A stretch of 21,607 nucleotides of DNA from Solimonas sp964507195 (GTDB lineage Bacteria; Pseudomonadota; Gammaproteobacteria; Nevskiales; Nevskiaceae). The stretch is from NCBI GenBank assembly GCA_964507195.1, contig CAZDPA010000059.1, positions 1 through 21,607 on the forward strand, written 5' to 3'. How positions within the stretch are numbered: position 1 is the stretch's first letter; each line of letters opens with the position of its first letter. A program made the translations under genes and the position numbers. Of this stretch, positions 7,293 to 14,358 are shown one piece after another. Below the pieces are notes generated by a model. That model saw only the letters and a list, made by a program, of their open reading frames with translations. It made no database searches and was not told the DNA's origin.

Positions 7293-8543
7293 ATGAGCTT
7301 TGAATACTCGCAGAAATCCCTCGATCTGATGAAGCGTCTCAACGCGTTCATGGACGAGCACATCTATCCGAACGAGACGCGCTTCCTCGCCGAAGTCGCC
7401 GAGGGCGATCGCTGGCAGCCGACGCAGATCATCGAGACGATGAAGGCCAGGGCCAAGGAAGCCGGCTTGTGGAACCTGTTCCTGCCCGAGTCGGAACATG
7501 GCGCCGGCCTGACGAATCTCGAATACGCGCCGCTGTGCGAGATCATGGGCCGCGTGCTGTGGGCACCGGAAGTGTTCAACTGCTCGGCGCCGGACACCGG
7601 CAACATGGAAGTGTTCGCGCGCTACGGCACACCTGCACAGCAGGAGCAATGGCTCAAGCCACTGCTCAACGGCGAGATCCGTTCGGCTTTCGCGATGACC
7701 GAGCCGGAAGTCGCATCGTCGGACGCGACGAACATCGCCTGCCGCATCGAACGCGACGGCGACGAGTACGTCATCAACGGCCGCAAGTGGTGGACCTCGG
7801 GCGCGAACGATCCGCGCTGCAAGATCTTCATCGTGATGGGCAAGACCGACCCGGACAATCCCAGCCGTCACAGCCAGCAGTCGATGATCCTCGTGCCGCG
7901 CGACACTCAGGGCGTCAAGATCCTGCGCCACCTGCCGGTGTTCGGTTACGACGACGCGCCGCATGGCCACGCCGAGATCCAGTTCGACAACGTCCGCGTG
8001 CCGGCGACCAACATGCTGCTCGGCGAAGGCCGCGGCTTCGAGATCGCCCAGGGCCGTCTCGGACCGGGCCGTATCCATCACTGCATGCGCCTGATCGGCC
8101 TGGCCGAACGCGCGCTGGAAAAGATGTGCAAGCGCTCGCTGCAGCGCGTCGCCTTCGGCAAGCCGGTCGCCGCGCAGACGGTGACGCTGGAGCGCATCGC
8201 CGAGTCGCGCATCCTGATTGACTCGGCGCGCCTGCTGACGCTCAAGGCCGCGTACATGATGGACACCGTCGGCAACAAGATCGCCGCGAAAGAGATCGCG
8301 ATGATCAAGGTCGCCGCGCCGAACATGGCCTGCCAGGTCATCGACTGGGCGATGCAGGTGCACGGCGCCGGTGGCATGACCGACGACTTTGGCTTGTCGT
8401 ATGCGTACGCGCAGGCGCGCACGCTGCGCCTCGCTGACGGCCCGGATGAAGTGCATCGCAACGCGATCGGCAAGATGGAACTCGCGCGCTACGTGTCGAA
8501 GGACGCGATGGCCGCCTACAGCAGCAGTCGCAAACCGGCGTAA
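7293..8543 (+). CDS. acyl-CoA dehydrogenase, ACAD11/ACAD10-like
   Basis: A 416-residue FAD-dependent acyl-CoA dehydrogenase. The FAD/substrate segment FAMTEPEVASSDATN is at 133-147, followed by INGRKWWTSGAND (161-173). The fingerprint RLADGPDEVHRNAIGKMELARY (379-400) is what distinguishes ACAD10/11-like enzymes from ordinary beta-oxidation ACADs. At the position of the usual catalytic Glu of medium-chain ACAD (YEGT) this protein has Asp382 (by-eye alignment). Family members such as ACAD11 and LvaC act on 4-phosphoacyl-CoA, eliminating phosphate and yielding an enoyl or 3-hydroxyacyl-CoA, which links 4-hydroxy acids to beta-oxidation. The APH-type kinase gene directly upstream fits this. The start has GGAG at 7284-7287 with a 5-nt gap. 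It is preceded by a hairpin repeat and followed by an alpha/beta hydrolase after 13 nt. Confidence 0.95.
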   Translation: MSFEYSQKSLDLMKRLNAFMDEHIYPNETRFLAEVAEGDRWQPTQIIETMKARAKEAGLWNLFLPESEHGAGLTNLEYAPLCEIMGRVLWAPEVFNCSAPDTGNMEVFARYGTPAQQEQWLKPLLNGEIRSAFAMTEPEVASSDATNIACRIERDGDEYVINGRKWWTSGANDPRCKIFIVMGKTDPDNPSRHSQQSMILVPRDTQGVKILRHLPVFGYDDAPHGHAEIQFDNVRVPATNMLLGEGRGFEIAQGRLGPGRIHHCMRLIGLAERALEKMCKRSLQRVAFGKPVAAQTVTLERIAESRILIDSARLLTLKAAYMMDTVGNKIAAKEIAMIKVAAPNMACQVIDWAMQVHGAGGMTDDFGLSYAYAQARTLRLADGPDEVHRNAIGKMELARYVSKDAMAAYSSSRKPA

Positions 8544-8556
8544 TCCGGAACACGTC

Positions 8557-9435
8557 ATGACTGCCTTTGCACTGGACAGCCTGCTCAACCGTCACTTCGG
8601 TGGGGATGACACGGCGGACTGGCCGGAGGGCACGCGGATGTTCGCGACGCGCTTCGGGCGCATTCGTGTGTTCGACTCCGGCGGCAAAGGTCCGGTGATG
8701 CTGATGGTGCCGGACGGGCCCAATGTCATCGAGCATCATCTGCCGGTGATCGAAGCGCTGCGCGCGCATGCGCGTGTGATCTGTTTCGACCTGCCCGGCT
8801 TCGGTCATTCACAACCGGCGGCGGCCTATCGCCATCGCCTGCAGGATGGTGCCGCGGTCGTGCTCGCGGTGATGGACGCACTCGATGTGCGGGAAGCCGC
8901 CCTGCACTTCAGCTGCTCGAACGGCCTGTATGCGATCGCAACGGCGAAACTTGCGCCACAGCGCATCCGCCGCCTGCTGCTGTGCCAGACGCCGTCGATG
9001 CAGGCGATGCGCGAGTGGATCCCGCGCAACGTGCCAAAGCCGCTGCAGGTGCCTTTGGTCGGACAGCTGCTGATGCGCAGCGCGCGGCGGCGCTTCGCCA
9101 AGGTCTGGTACGACATCGCACTGCCGGAGCCGGCGACGCGGCCCGCTTTCCTGAAGATTGCCGATCACGCGCTGACCCATGGCGGCTGCTTCTGCCTCGC
9201 CAGCGTCGTGCAGGGCTTGTCCGGTGCGCAAGAGGCTGAGCTGCGCGGCGTGAAGCAGCCGGTGACGATGCTGTGGGGCGATCGCGATCGCAGCCATCGC
9301 CGCACGCGCGCCGAATCCCTGCTCGATCTGCTGCCGCAGGCCGAGATCATCCATTTCCCCGAGTGCGGGCATTTCCCCGACCTCGAACAACCGCAGCGCT
9401 ATGTCGAACTCGCGCTCGCCACCCTCCACAGCTGA
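8557..9435 (+). CDS. divergent alpha/beta hydrolase
   Basis: A 292-residue alpha/beta-hydrolase-fold protein. ICFDLPGFGHSQP (75-87) is the typical strand and loop after beta 4. The nucleophile elbow is S-C-S-N-G with Ser121, so the first glycine of G-x-S-x-G is a serine. The acid is probably Asp242 or Asp244 in WGDRDRSH, and His272 in ECGHFPDLEQP is the base. The usual HG oxyanion segment is replaced by VPDGPN (51-56). No signal peptide or membrane segment is seen. The ATG at 8557 starts 13 nt after the ACAD stop with only a weak GGA; the frame extends upstream into the ACAD gene but that part is a shadow. Within this operon it could be a thioesterase, lactonase or esterase; the sequence does not decide which. 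Confidence 0.88.
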   Translation: MTAFALDSLLNRHFGGDDTADWPEGTRMFATRFGRIRVFDSGGKGPVMLMVPDGPNVIEHHLPVIEALRAHARVICFDLPGFGHSQPAAAYRHRLQDGAAVVLAVMDALDVREAALHFSCSNGLYAIATAKLAPQRIRRLLLCQTPSMQAMREWIPRNVPKPLQVPLVGQLLMRSARRRFAKVWYDIALPEPATRPAFLKIADHALTHGGCFCLASVVQGLSGAQEAELRGVKQPVTMLWGDRDRSHRRTRAESLLDLLPQAEIIHFPECGHFPDLEQPQRYVELALATLHS

Positions 9436-9443
9436 GAACCTCC

Positions 9444-10439
9444 ATGTCCAAGAATCCGCAATACCGTCTCGCCTCGCGCCCGCAGGGCATGGTCAGCGCC
9501 GCGAACTTCGAGTACGTCGAAGGCAGCATCGGCGAACCGGCCGACGGCCAGTTCCTCGTCGAGATCGCCTACATCTCGCTGGATCCGGCGATGCGCGGCT
9601 GGATGAACGATGCGAAGTCGTACATCCCGCCGGTCGGCATCGGCGAAGTCATGCGCGCCGGCGCGGTTGGCAAGATCATCGCCTCAAAGCACCCGAAGTT
9701 CGCGGTCGGCGAGCATGTGGTCGGCACCTTCGGCGTGCAGAAGTTCGCGCTGTCCGACGGCAAGGGCGTCACTCGGGTCGATCCCAAGCTCGCACCGCTG
9801 CCGGTGTATCTGGGCACGCTCGGCATGCCGGGCATGACCGCGTACTTCGGCCTGCTCGAAGTCGGCGAAGCCAAGGCCGGCGAAACGGTTGTGGTCTCCG
9901 GCGCTGCCGGTGCGGTTGGCCAGGTCGCCGGCCAGGTCGCGAAGATCAAGGGCTGCCGCGTTGTCGGCATTGCCGGCGGCGCCGACAAGTGCCGCTACGT
10001 CGTCGACGAACTCGGCTTCGACGCCTGCATCGATTACAAGAATGAAGACGTCAAAGCCGCGCTCAAGCAGCATTGCCCGAAAGGCGTCGATGTCTACTTC
10101 GACAATGTCGGCGGCGAGATTCTCGACGACGTGCTGACCCGCCTCGCGATGCACGCGCGCATCGTGATCTGCGGCGCGATCTCACAGTACAACAGCACCG
10201 CGGTCAAGGGACCGAGCAACTACCTGTCGCTGCTGGTGCACCGCGCCAGCATGAAAGGCATGGTCGTGTTCGACTGGGCCGCCCGTTACGGCGAAGCCGC
10301 GCAGACCATGGGCGGCTGGCTCGCGGAAGGCAAGCTCAAGACCCGCGAAGACATCGCCGAGGGCATCGAGAATTTCCCGGACGCCCTGCTCAAGCTGTTC
10401 CGCGGCGAGAACACCGGCAAGCTGGTTCTCAAAGTCTGA
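9444..10439 (+). CDS. NADP-dependent enone reductase (PTGR1/CurA-like MDR)
   Basis: A 331-residue MDR protein of the leukotriene-B4 dehydrogenase / prostaglandin reductase / CurA subfamily. The signature SLDPAMRGWMND is at 45-56, the NADPH loop SGAAGAVGQ at 152-160, GGADKC at 178-183 (Lys182 is the expected 2'-phosphate contact) and YFDNVGGE at 218-225. The active-site Tyr is in GAISQYN (about 249). These enzymes use NADPH to reduce the double bond of alpha,beta-unsaturated ketones and aldehydes, including 4-oxo and 4-hydroxy alkenals. That makes it a plausible feeder of saturated 4-oxo or 4-hydroxy substrates to the SDR, kinase and ACAD of the same operon (inference). It starts 8 nt after the preceding stop, is the last gene of the operon, and is followed by a terminator-like hairpin. 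Confidence 0.93.
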   Translation: MSKNPQYRLASRPQGMVSAANFEYVEGSIGEPADGQFLVEIAYISLDPAMRGWMNDAKSYIPPVGIGEVMRAGAVGKIIASKHPKFAVGEHVVGTFGVQKFALSDGKGVTRVDPKLAPLPVYLGTLGMPGMTAYFGLLEVGEAKAGETVVVSGAAGAVGQVAGQVAKIKGCRVVGIAGGADKCRYVVDELGFDACIDYKNEDVKAALKQHCPKGVDVYFDNVGGEILDDVLTRLAMHARIVICGAISQYNSTAVKGPSNYLSLLVHRASMKGMVVFDWAARYGEAAQTMGGWLAEGKLKTREDIAEGIENFPDALLKLFRGENTGKLVLKV

Positions 10440-10456
10440 CGTTCTGTAGGACATTG

Positions 10457-10488
10457 GCTGCGCTGCGATATGTGCAGCGCAGCAATTT
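10457..10488 (+). terminator. probable terminator hairpin after the seven-gene operon
   Basis: GCTGCGCTGC (10457-10466) pairs perfectly with GCAGCGCAGC (10474-10483) over a 7-nt loop, 17 nt after the stop of the enone reductase. It is followed by a short AATTT rather than a long T tract, so termination would be partial or need Rho. Confidence 0.5.
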
Positions 10489-10570
10489 GCGACTGCGACT
10501 GCCAGTGCAGCGAACGGTCATCCTCAAACGACCAACGGGCACGCAATAGACCCCCGATTTGTTGCACACT

Positions 10571-10683
10571 GCGGGCAGGTGCCCGCCGGTGATCGGATGA
10601 GGTTCATCCGTGGATCTTCAACCGTCTCCAGCTGGCATCTGGCCACATAACTACATAAGAGCGCATCGGCGACCTGCCGATGC
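10571..10683. promoter_or_regulatory. leader region with three perfect dyads upstream of the DUF1302 gene
   Basis: Three perfect inverted repeats stand in a row. GCGGGCA-GG-TGCCCGC is at 10571-10586, CGGATGA-GGT-TCATCCG at 10594-10610 and GCATCGGC-GACCT-GCCGATGC at 10663-10683. A further CCATCGG follows the last one. They lie 29-141 nt before the DUF1302 start and could be operators or a structured 5' leader. I see no convincing -35/-10 pair here; an AT-richer stretch at 10645-10659 is the best candidate for a -10. The start itself has a clear AGGAGA Shine-Dalgarno sequence at 10701-10706. Confidence 0.45.
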
Positions 10684-10711
10684 CCATCGGTGCGAGAGAT
10701 AGGAGACTGGA

Positions 10712-12688
10712 ATGAGAGCTTTGCTCAGGAGAGCCTTGTGCGTGGGCGCAGGGGGAGTCCTTGCGGCTGTGCCGTTTGCGGCATCTGCCCTGCCATTTAC
10801 CCTTGGGGAAATTGACGGACGCCTGGATACCAACGTATCCGTCGGCGCCACTTTCCGTACGCAGGACCGGGACAATGGCCTGGTCGGCATTGCCAACGGC
10901 GGGACTGCACGATCCGTCAATGATGACGACGGCAATCTCGGCTTCGGCAAGGGCGATGTCGTCGCCGCTGTCGCCAAGGCCACGCACGATCTGGAACTGC
11001 AGTGGCGCGACTTCGGCGTGTTCTCGCGCTTCAGCTATTTCTACGATCAGGCGGCGGCAGATGCCTCGCGTCTCGAAGATCGCCTGACCGGCGGCGTGCA
11101 GAGCGACCCCGGTCGACGCCTCGCCACGGCGAATCGCGGCAAGGATGAATACGAGCTCGGCCCTGAAGGCCGCGACCGTCTCGAATCGCAGGTCGAGCTG
11201 CTCGATCTGTTTGCCTATGCACGCTTCAACATTGCCGATCGACCGGCATCGGTGCGCTTCGGCAAGCAGGTGGTGAGCTGGGGTGAAAGCACCTTCATCC
11301 AGAACGGCATCAATTCGATCAACCCGATCGATGTGGCGCGTATTCGCGCGCCGGGCGCCGAACTGAAGGAAGCCCTGCTGCCGACGGCGCTGCTATGGAC
11401 CACGATGCAGGTCGCCGACGGTCTGAGCATGGAAGCCGTGTGGATGACTTCGTACGAGCGCACCCGCATCGATCCGCGCGGCAGTTTCTTCTCGACCAAT
11501 GATTTCGTCTCGGACGACGGCAACAAGGCAGTTGTCAGCTTTGGCCGCCGCAACGACGACAACAATGCCTTTGATCCGACCGCTCCTCCGGGCACCTTCA
11601 GTGCATGGGTGCCGCGTGAAGAGTCGGGAGGCACCGAAGATGCCACGCGCCAGTTCGGCGTGACCTTGCGCTATTTCTCCGAAGCACTGAACGGCACCGA
11701 GTTCGGTTTCTACTACCTGAACTACCACAGCCGCACGCCGCTGGTTTCCGGCATTCGCGGTGCCGCGACCAATCCGGGCAATCTCGCCGCGGCGAGCTGC
11801 TCGGAAGATGCGGCAGCCGCGGGCTGTCGCGCTGGTTACTTCGCCGAGTATCCGTCGGACATCAGCCTCTACGGCATCAGCTTCAATACCGATGGGCCGT
11901 GGGGCGTTGCGCTGCAGGGTGAATATTCGTACCGCCCGGAACAGCCGCTGCAGATTTCAGGAACTGAAGTGTTGCTGGCAACGCTGGGCGTACCGACTTC
12001 AAGCCTGGCTCCCGCTCCGCTGCCGGCTGGAACCTATGTGAAGGGCTACCGCGAAGTCGAGATGCATCAGGTGCAGGTCACCGGCACCAAGGCATTCGGC
12101 CCGAATCTCGGCGCAGACCAGTTTGTGATGGTCGGTGAAGTGGGCTACAACAACTTCAACCTGCCGGAAGGCGTTCTGTTCAACGGCCCAGGCGCAGGTC
12201 TGCCGTCGTGCTCGATGGCCCCCCAGGTGCTGGCCGCCGTGTCGAATGGTTCATGCCAGCAAACCGTCGGCGGCGGGTACGCCACCGAAAGCTCATGGGG
12301 TTATCGCCTGGTCGGCCGTCTCGACTACGAAAACGTCATCGGTCCGGTCGGCATGTCGCCACGCCTGGTGTTCGCGCATGACGTCAACGGTGTTGGCCCG
12401 AACTTCAACAAGGACACCAAGGCCGTCACTGTCGGCATCGCGTTCAACTATCTGCAGTCCTGGCAGGCGGACATCGGCTACACCGCGTTCTTCGACGGCC
12501 GCACCTACTCGGGTACCGATCCTGTGCCACCGGGTACCGTGCTCGACCCAGGCGATCCGGACGCGACGCCGCCGAGATCACCGACGATTGCGCCGGGCGG
12601 AGCCCCCCAGTCCGCAGACTTCTCAACCAGCGCGAACCCGAACAAGGATCGTGACTTCCTCGCCGTCAGCGTTTCGTATGCGTTCTGA
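10712..12688 (+). CDS. DUF1302 outer-membrane beta-barrel protein
   Basis: A 658-residue DUF1302 protein. The Sec signal peptide has twin basic residues near the N-terminus, a hydrophobic core and likely cleavage after ASA (A26). The conserved DUF1302 core RFGKQVVSWGESTFIQNGINSINPID spans about 182-207. Alternating hydrophobic/polar strands and a C-terminal aromatic residue (VSVSYAF) point to an outer-membrane barrel assembled by BAM. Two local cysteine pairs (C363/C372 and C500/C515) sit in likely extracellular loops, and a proline-rich loop fills about 605-632 before the last strand. DUF1302 genes typically pair with DUF1329, as here (22 nt downstream). Homologues in pseudomonads have been tied to use of hydrophobic esters and fatty compounds, but the molecular function is unsettled. 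AGGAGA at 10701-10706 supports the start. Confidence 0.94.
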   Translation: MRALLRRALCVGAGGVLAAVPFAASALPFTLGEIDGRLDTNVSVGATFRTQDRDNGLVGIANGGTARSVNDDDGNLGFGKGDVVAAVAKATHDLELQWRDFGVFSRFSYFYDQAAADASRLEDRLTGGVQSDPGRRLATANRGKDEYELGPEGRDRLESQVELLDLFAYARFNIADRPASVRFGKQVVSWGESTFIQNGINSINPIDVARIRAPGAELKEALLPTALLWTTMQVADGLSMEAVWMTSYERTRIDPRGSFFSTNDFVSDDGNKAVVSFGRRNDDNNAFDPTAPPGTFSAWVPREESGGTEDATRQFGVTLRYFSEALNGTEFGFYYLNYHSRTPLVSGIRGAATNPGNLAAASCSEDAAAAGCRAGYFAEYPSDISLYGISFNTDGPWGVALQGEYSYRPEQPLQISGTEVLLATLGVPTSSLAPAPLPAGTYVKGYREVEMHQVQVTGTKAFGPNLGADQFVMVGEVGYNNFNLPEGVLFNGPGAGLPSCSMAPQVLAAVSNGSCQQTVGGGYATESSWGYRLVGRLDYENVIGPVGMSPRLVFAHDVNGVGPNFNKDTKAVTVGIAFNYLQSWQADIGYTAFFDGRTYSGTDPVPPGTVLDPGDPDATPPRSPTIAPGGAPQSADFSTSANPNKDRDFLAVSVSYAF

Positions 12689-12710
12689 CCGCTGACGAAT
12701 GGAGATGACC

Positions 12711-14066
12711 ATGAACATTAAAAATCTGTTTACCGCCGGTTGCCTGTTGCTGGCACCGGGACTGAGCTGGTCGGCCGTGTCCGCCGACGAAGCTGCGAAG
12801 CTCGGCACTACCCTGACCCCCATCGGCGCTGAAAAAGCGGCGAATGCGGCAGGAACGATTCCCGCCTGGACCGGCGGCCTCAAGGACATTCCGGCCGGCT
12901 TCAAGCCCGGTGGCAACTATCCGGACCCGTATCCGAACGACAAGCCGCAGTTCACCATCGATGGAACCAACGCCGACAAGTACAAGGCCAATCTGAGCCC
13001 GGGTCAGATGGCGCTGCTCAAGCGCTATCCGACCTGGAAGATGAAGGTCTATCCGACCCGGCGTACGGCGGCGTATCCGGAAGGGATCTACAAGGAAACG
13101 AAGGGCAACGCGACGAACGTCCAGCTTGTCCAGGATGGCAAGGGCTTCACCGGCACCACCGGTGGCTTCGTGTTCCCGATTCCGCAGAGCGGGCTCGAAA
13201 CGATCTGGAACCATCTGACGTCGTACAAGGGCGATACCTACGCCACCTCATGGAGCCAGGCGGCAGTCACCACCAACGGCAGCTACAACCTAGTGCGCTT
13301 CGACTACGAGTACGACTTCGTCCACGGCAACCAGAAGCGCACCGTCGCAGAACGTGATCCGACGCTGCTTTTCTACTTCCTGCAGATCATCAAGGATCCA
13401 CCGCGCCTCTCCGGCGGCATCCTGCTGGTCCACGAGTTCGCCAATCAGGTCGCCAACCCGCGCAAAGCCTGGACCTACAGTCCGGGCCAGCGTCGCGTGC
13501 GTCTGGCGCCGAACATCGCGTACGACAACCCGGGCACGGCGGCGGATGCACTGCGCACCTCGGACGACTTCTTCATGTTCAACGGCGCAACCGACCGTTA
13601 CGACTGGAAGCTGGTCGGCAAGCAGGAGCTGTATATCCCGTACAACTCGTACGCGATCAGCAGCTCGGAGCTGAAGGTCAAGGACGTGCTCAGGGCGAAC
13701 CACATCAACCCGGAACCGGCACGCTACGAGCTGCATCGCGTCTGGGTCGTCGAGGCCACGCTCAAGCAGGGTACGGGCCACCTCTACAAGCGCCGCACCT
13801 TCTATCTCGACGAAGACAGCTGGCTGGTTCACGTCGAAGACAAGTACGACAACCGTGATCAGCTGTGGCGCGTCGATGAACTGCACTCGACCTCGTTCTA
13901 TGACGTGCCGTTCCTCGGCACCGGCGTCGAGGTCAAGCACGATCTGCAGTCGGGCCGCTATCTGGCGATGCAGCTGCGCAACGAAGAGACCGACGTCTAC
14001 AAGCCGATCAACCGCACGCCGGCCGACTTCACGCCGGACTCGCTGCGCACGAAGGGCACGCGTTAA
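12711..14066 (+). CDS. DUF1329 periplasmic protein
   Basis: A 451-residue DUF1329 protein. The signal peptide ends in SAVSA with likely cleavage after A25. Family stretches are GTIPAWTGGL (48-57), YPDPYPNDKPQFTI (70-83) and YPTWKMKVYPTRRTAAYPEGIY (106-127). Further on, WTYSPGQRRVRLAP, YLDEDSWLVHVEDKYDNRDQLWRV and a soluble C-terminus follow. I believe the family is structurally related to LolA/LolB-type lipoprotein carriers, which would suit shuttling a lipid-like ligand to the DUF1302 barrel; that role is inferred. I chose the ATG at 12711 because GGAG at 12701-12704 is well spaced for it; in-frame ATGs at 12699 and 12705 lie in or beside this ribosome-binding site. A Cys at residue 11 lies too early and in too poor a lipobox to call a lipoprotein. 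A strong terminator follows. Confidence 0.94.
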   Translation: MNIKNLFTAGCLLLAPGLSWSAVSADEAAKLGTTLTPIGAEKAANAAGTIPAWTGGLKDIPAGFKPGGNYPDPYPNDKPQFTIDGTNADKYKANLSPGQMALLKRYPTWKMKVYPTRRTAAYPEGIYKETKGNATNVQLVQDGKGFTGTTGGFVFPIPQSGLETIWNHLTSYKGDTYATSWSQAAVTTNGSYNLVRFDYEYDFVHGNQKRTVAERDPTLLFYFLQIIKDPPRLSGGILLVHEFANQVANPRKAWTYSPGQRRVRLAPNIAYDNPGTAADALRTSDDFFMFNGATDRYDWKLVGKQELYIPYNSYAISSSELKVKDVLRANHINPEPARYELHRVWVVEATLKQGTGHLYKRRTFYLDEDSWLVHVEDKYDNRDQLWRVDELHSTSFYDVPFLGTGVEVKHDLQSGRYLAMQLRNEETDVYKPINRTPADFTPDSLRTKGTR

Positions 14067-14082
14067 GCAGTAAGCGACACCC

Positions 14083-14117
14083 AACCGGACCCGGCATCAC
14101 GCCGGGTCCGGTTTTTT
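14083..14117 (+). terminator. strong intrinsic terminator after DUF1302-DUF1329
   Basis: AACCGGACCCGGC (14083-14095) pairs perfectly with GCCGGGTCCGGTT (14101-14113) around a 5-nt loop, followed by TTTTTT. It starts 16 nt after the DUF1329 stop. This separates the DUF pair from the MFS gene transcriptionally. Confidence 0.93.
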
Positions 14118-14137
14118 GTGCGTGCTATAAAAGCGTT

Positions 14138-14299
14138 GGGGAAGCTCTGAATAAGCGTAGCGAGCGAAGGCAGGTTGCGTGAGGACGGAGCGCAGGGCTG
14201 CTCCGAAGGGAGCAGCCAGTTGCCTTCGTGTGCAATGAGGATTCCGAGCACCGCCCTCACGCAAGATGCCGAGCGCAGTAGCTTATTCAGAGTTTCCCC
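14138..14299. mobile_element. 162-bp element with terminal inverted repeats (MITE-like)
   Basis: The left end GGGGAAGCTCTGAATAAGC (14138-14156) and the right end (14281-14299) are inverted repeats with one mismatch in 19. Inside are a perfect 9-bp hairpin, GGCTGCTCC-GAAG-GGAGCAGCC (14196-14217), and a 10-bp inverted pair, TTGCGTGAGG (14175-14184) with CCTCACGCAA (14255-14264). GAAGGCA (14166-14172) can alternatively pair with TGCCTTC (14221-14227). No transposase is encoded and no target duplication is evident. The ends look like insertion-sequence termini, so a non-autonomous element is the best reading, though a REP-type repeat is possible. Confidence 0.65.
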
Positions 14300-14358
14300 C
14301 CAGTCGGCTGCACGAGCGACCACACAGCGGCTCAGCCGCGGATGATGAGGAGAGTCCG

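Noticed and set aside
8389..8556. N-terminal extension of the operon alpha/beta hydrolase into the ACAD gene
   Set aside because: The extension is an Arg-rich out-of-frame reading of the ACAD C-terminus; ATG 8557 begins a natural protein.
5937..8588. Two minus-strand open frames of 403 and 436 codons over the kinase and ACAD genes
   Set aside because: They lie opposite well-recognised genes and have no domain motifs of their own.
12699..12710. Earlier ATG codons for the DUF1329 gene
   Set aside because: They sit in or beside the ribosome-binding site GGAG that serves the ATG at 12711; the signal peptide is better from 12711.
12711..12785. Lipobox around Cys11 of the DUF1329 protein
   Set aside because: The -3 residue is Thr and the hydrophobic stretch before Cys is too short; a normal signal-peptidase site VSA follows later.
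14266..14358. Upstream ATG for the MFS gene
   Set aside because: It lies inside the inverted-repeat element and adds 31 atypical residues, whereas GTG 14359 has a good Shine-Dalgarno sequence.
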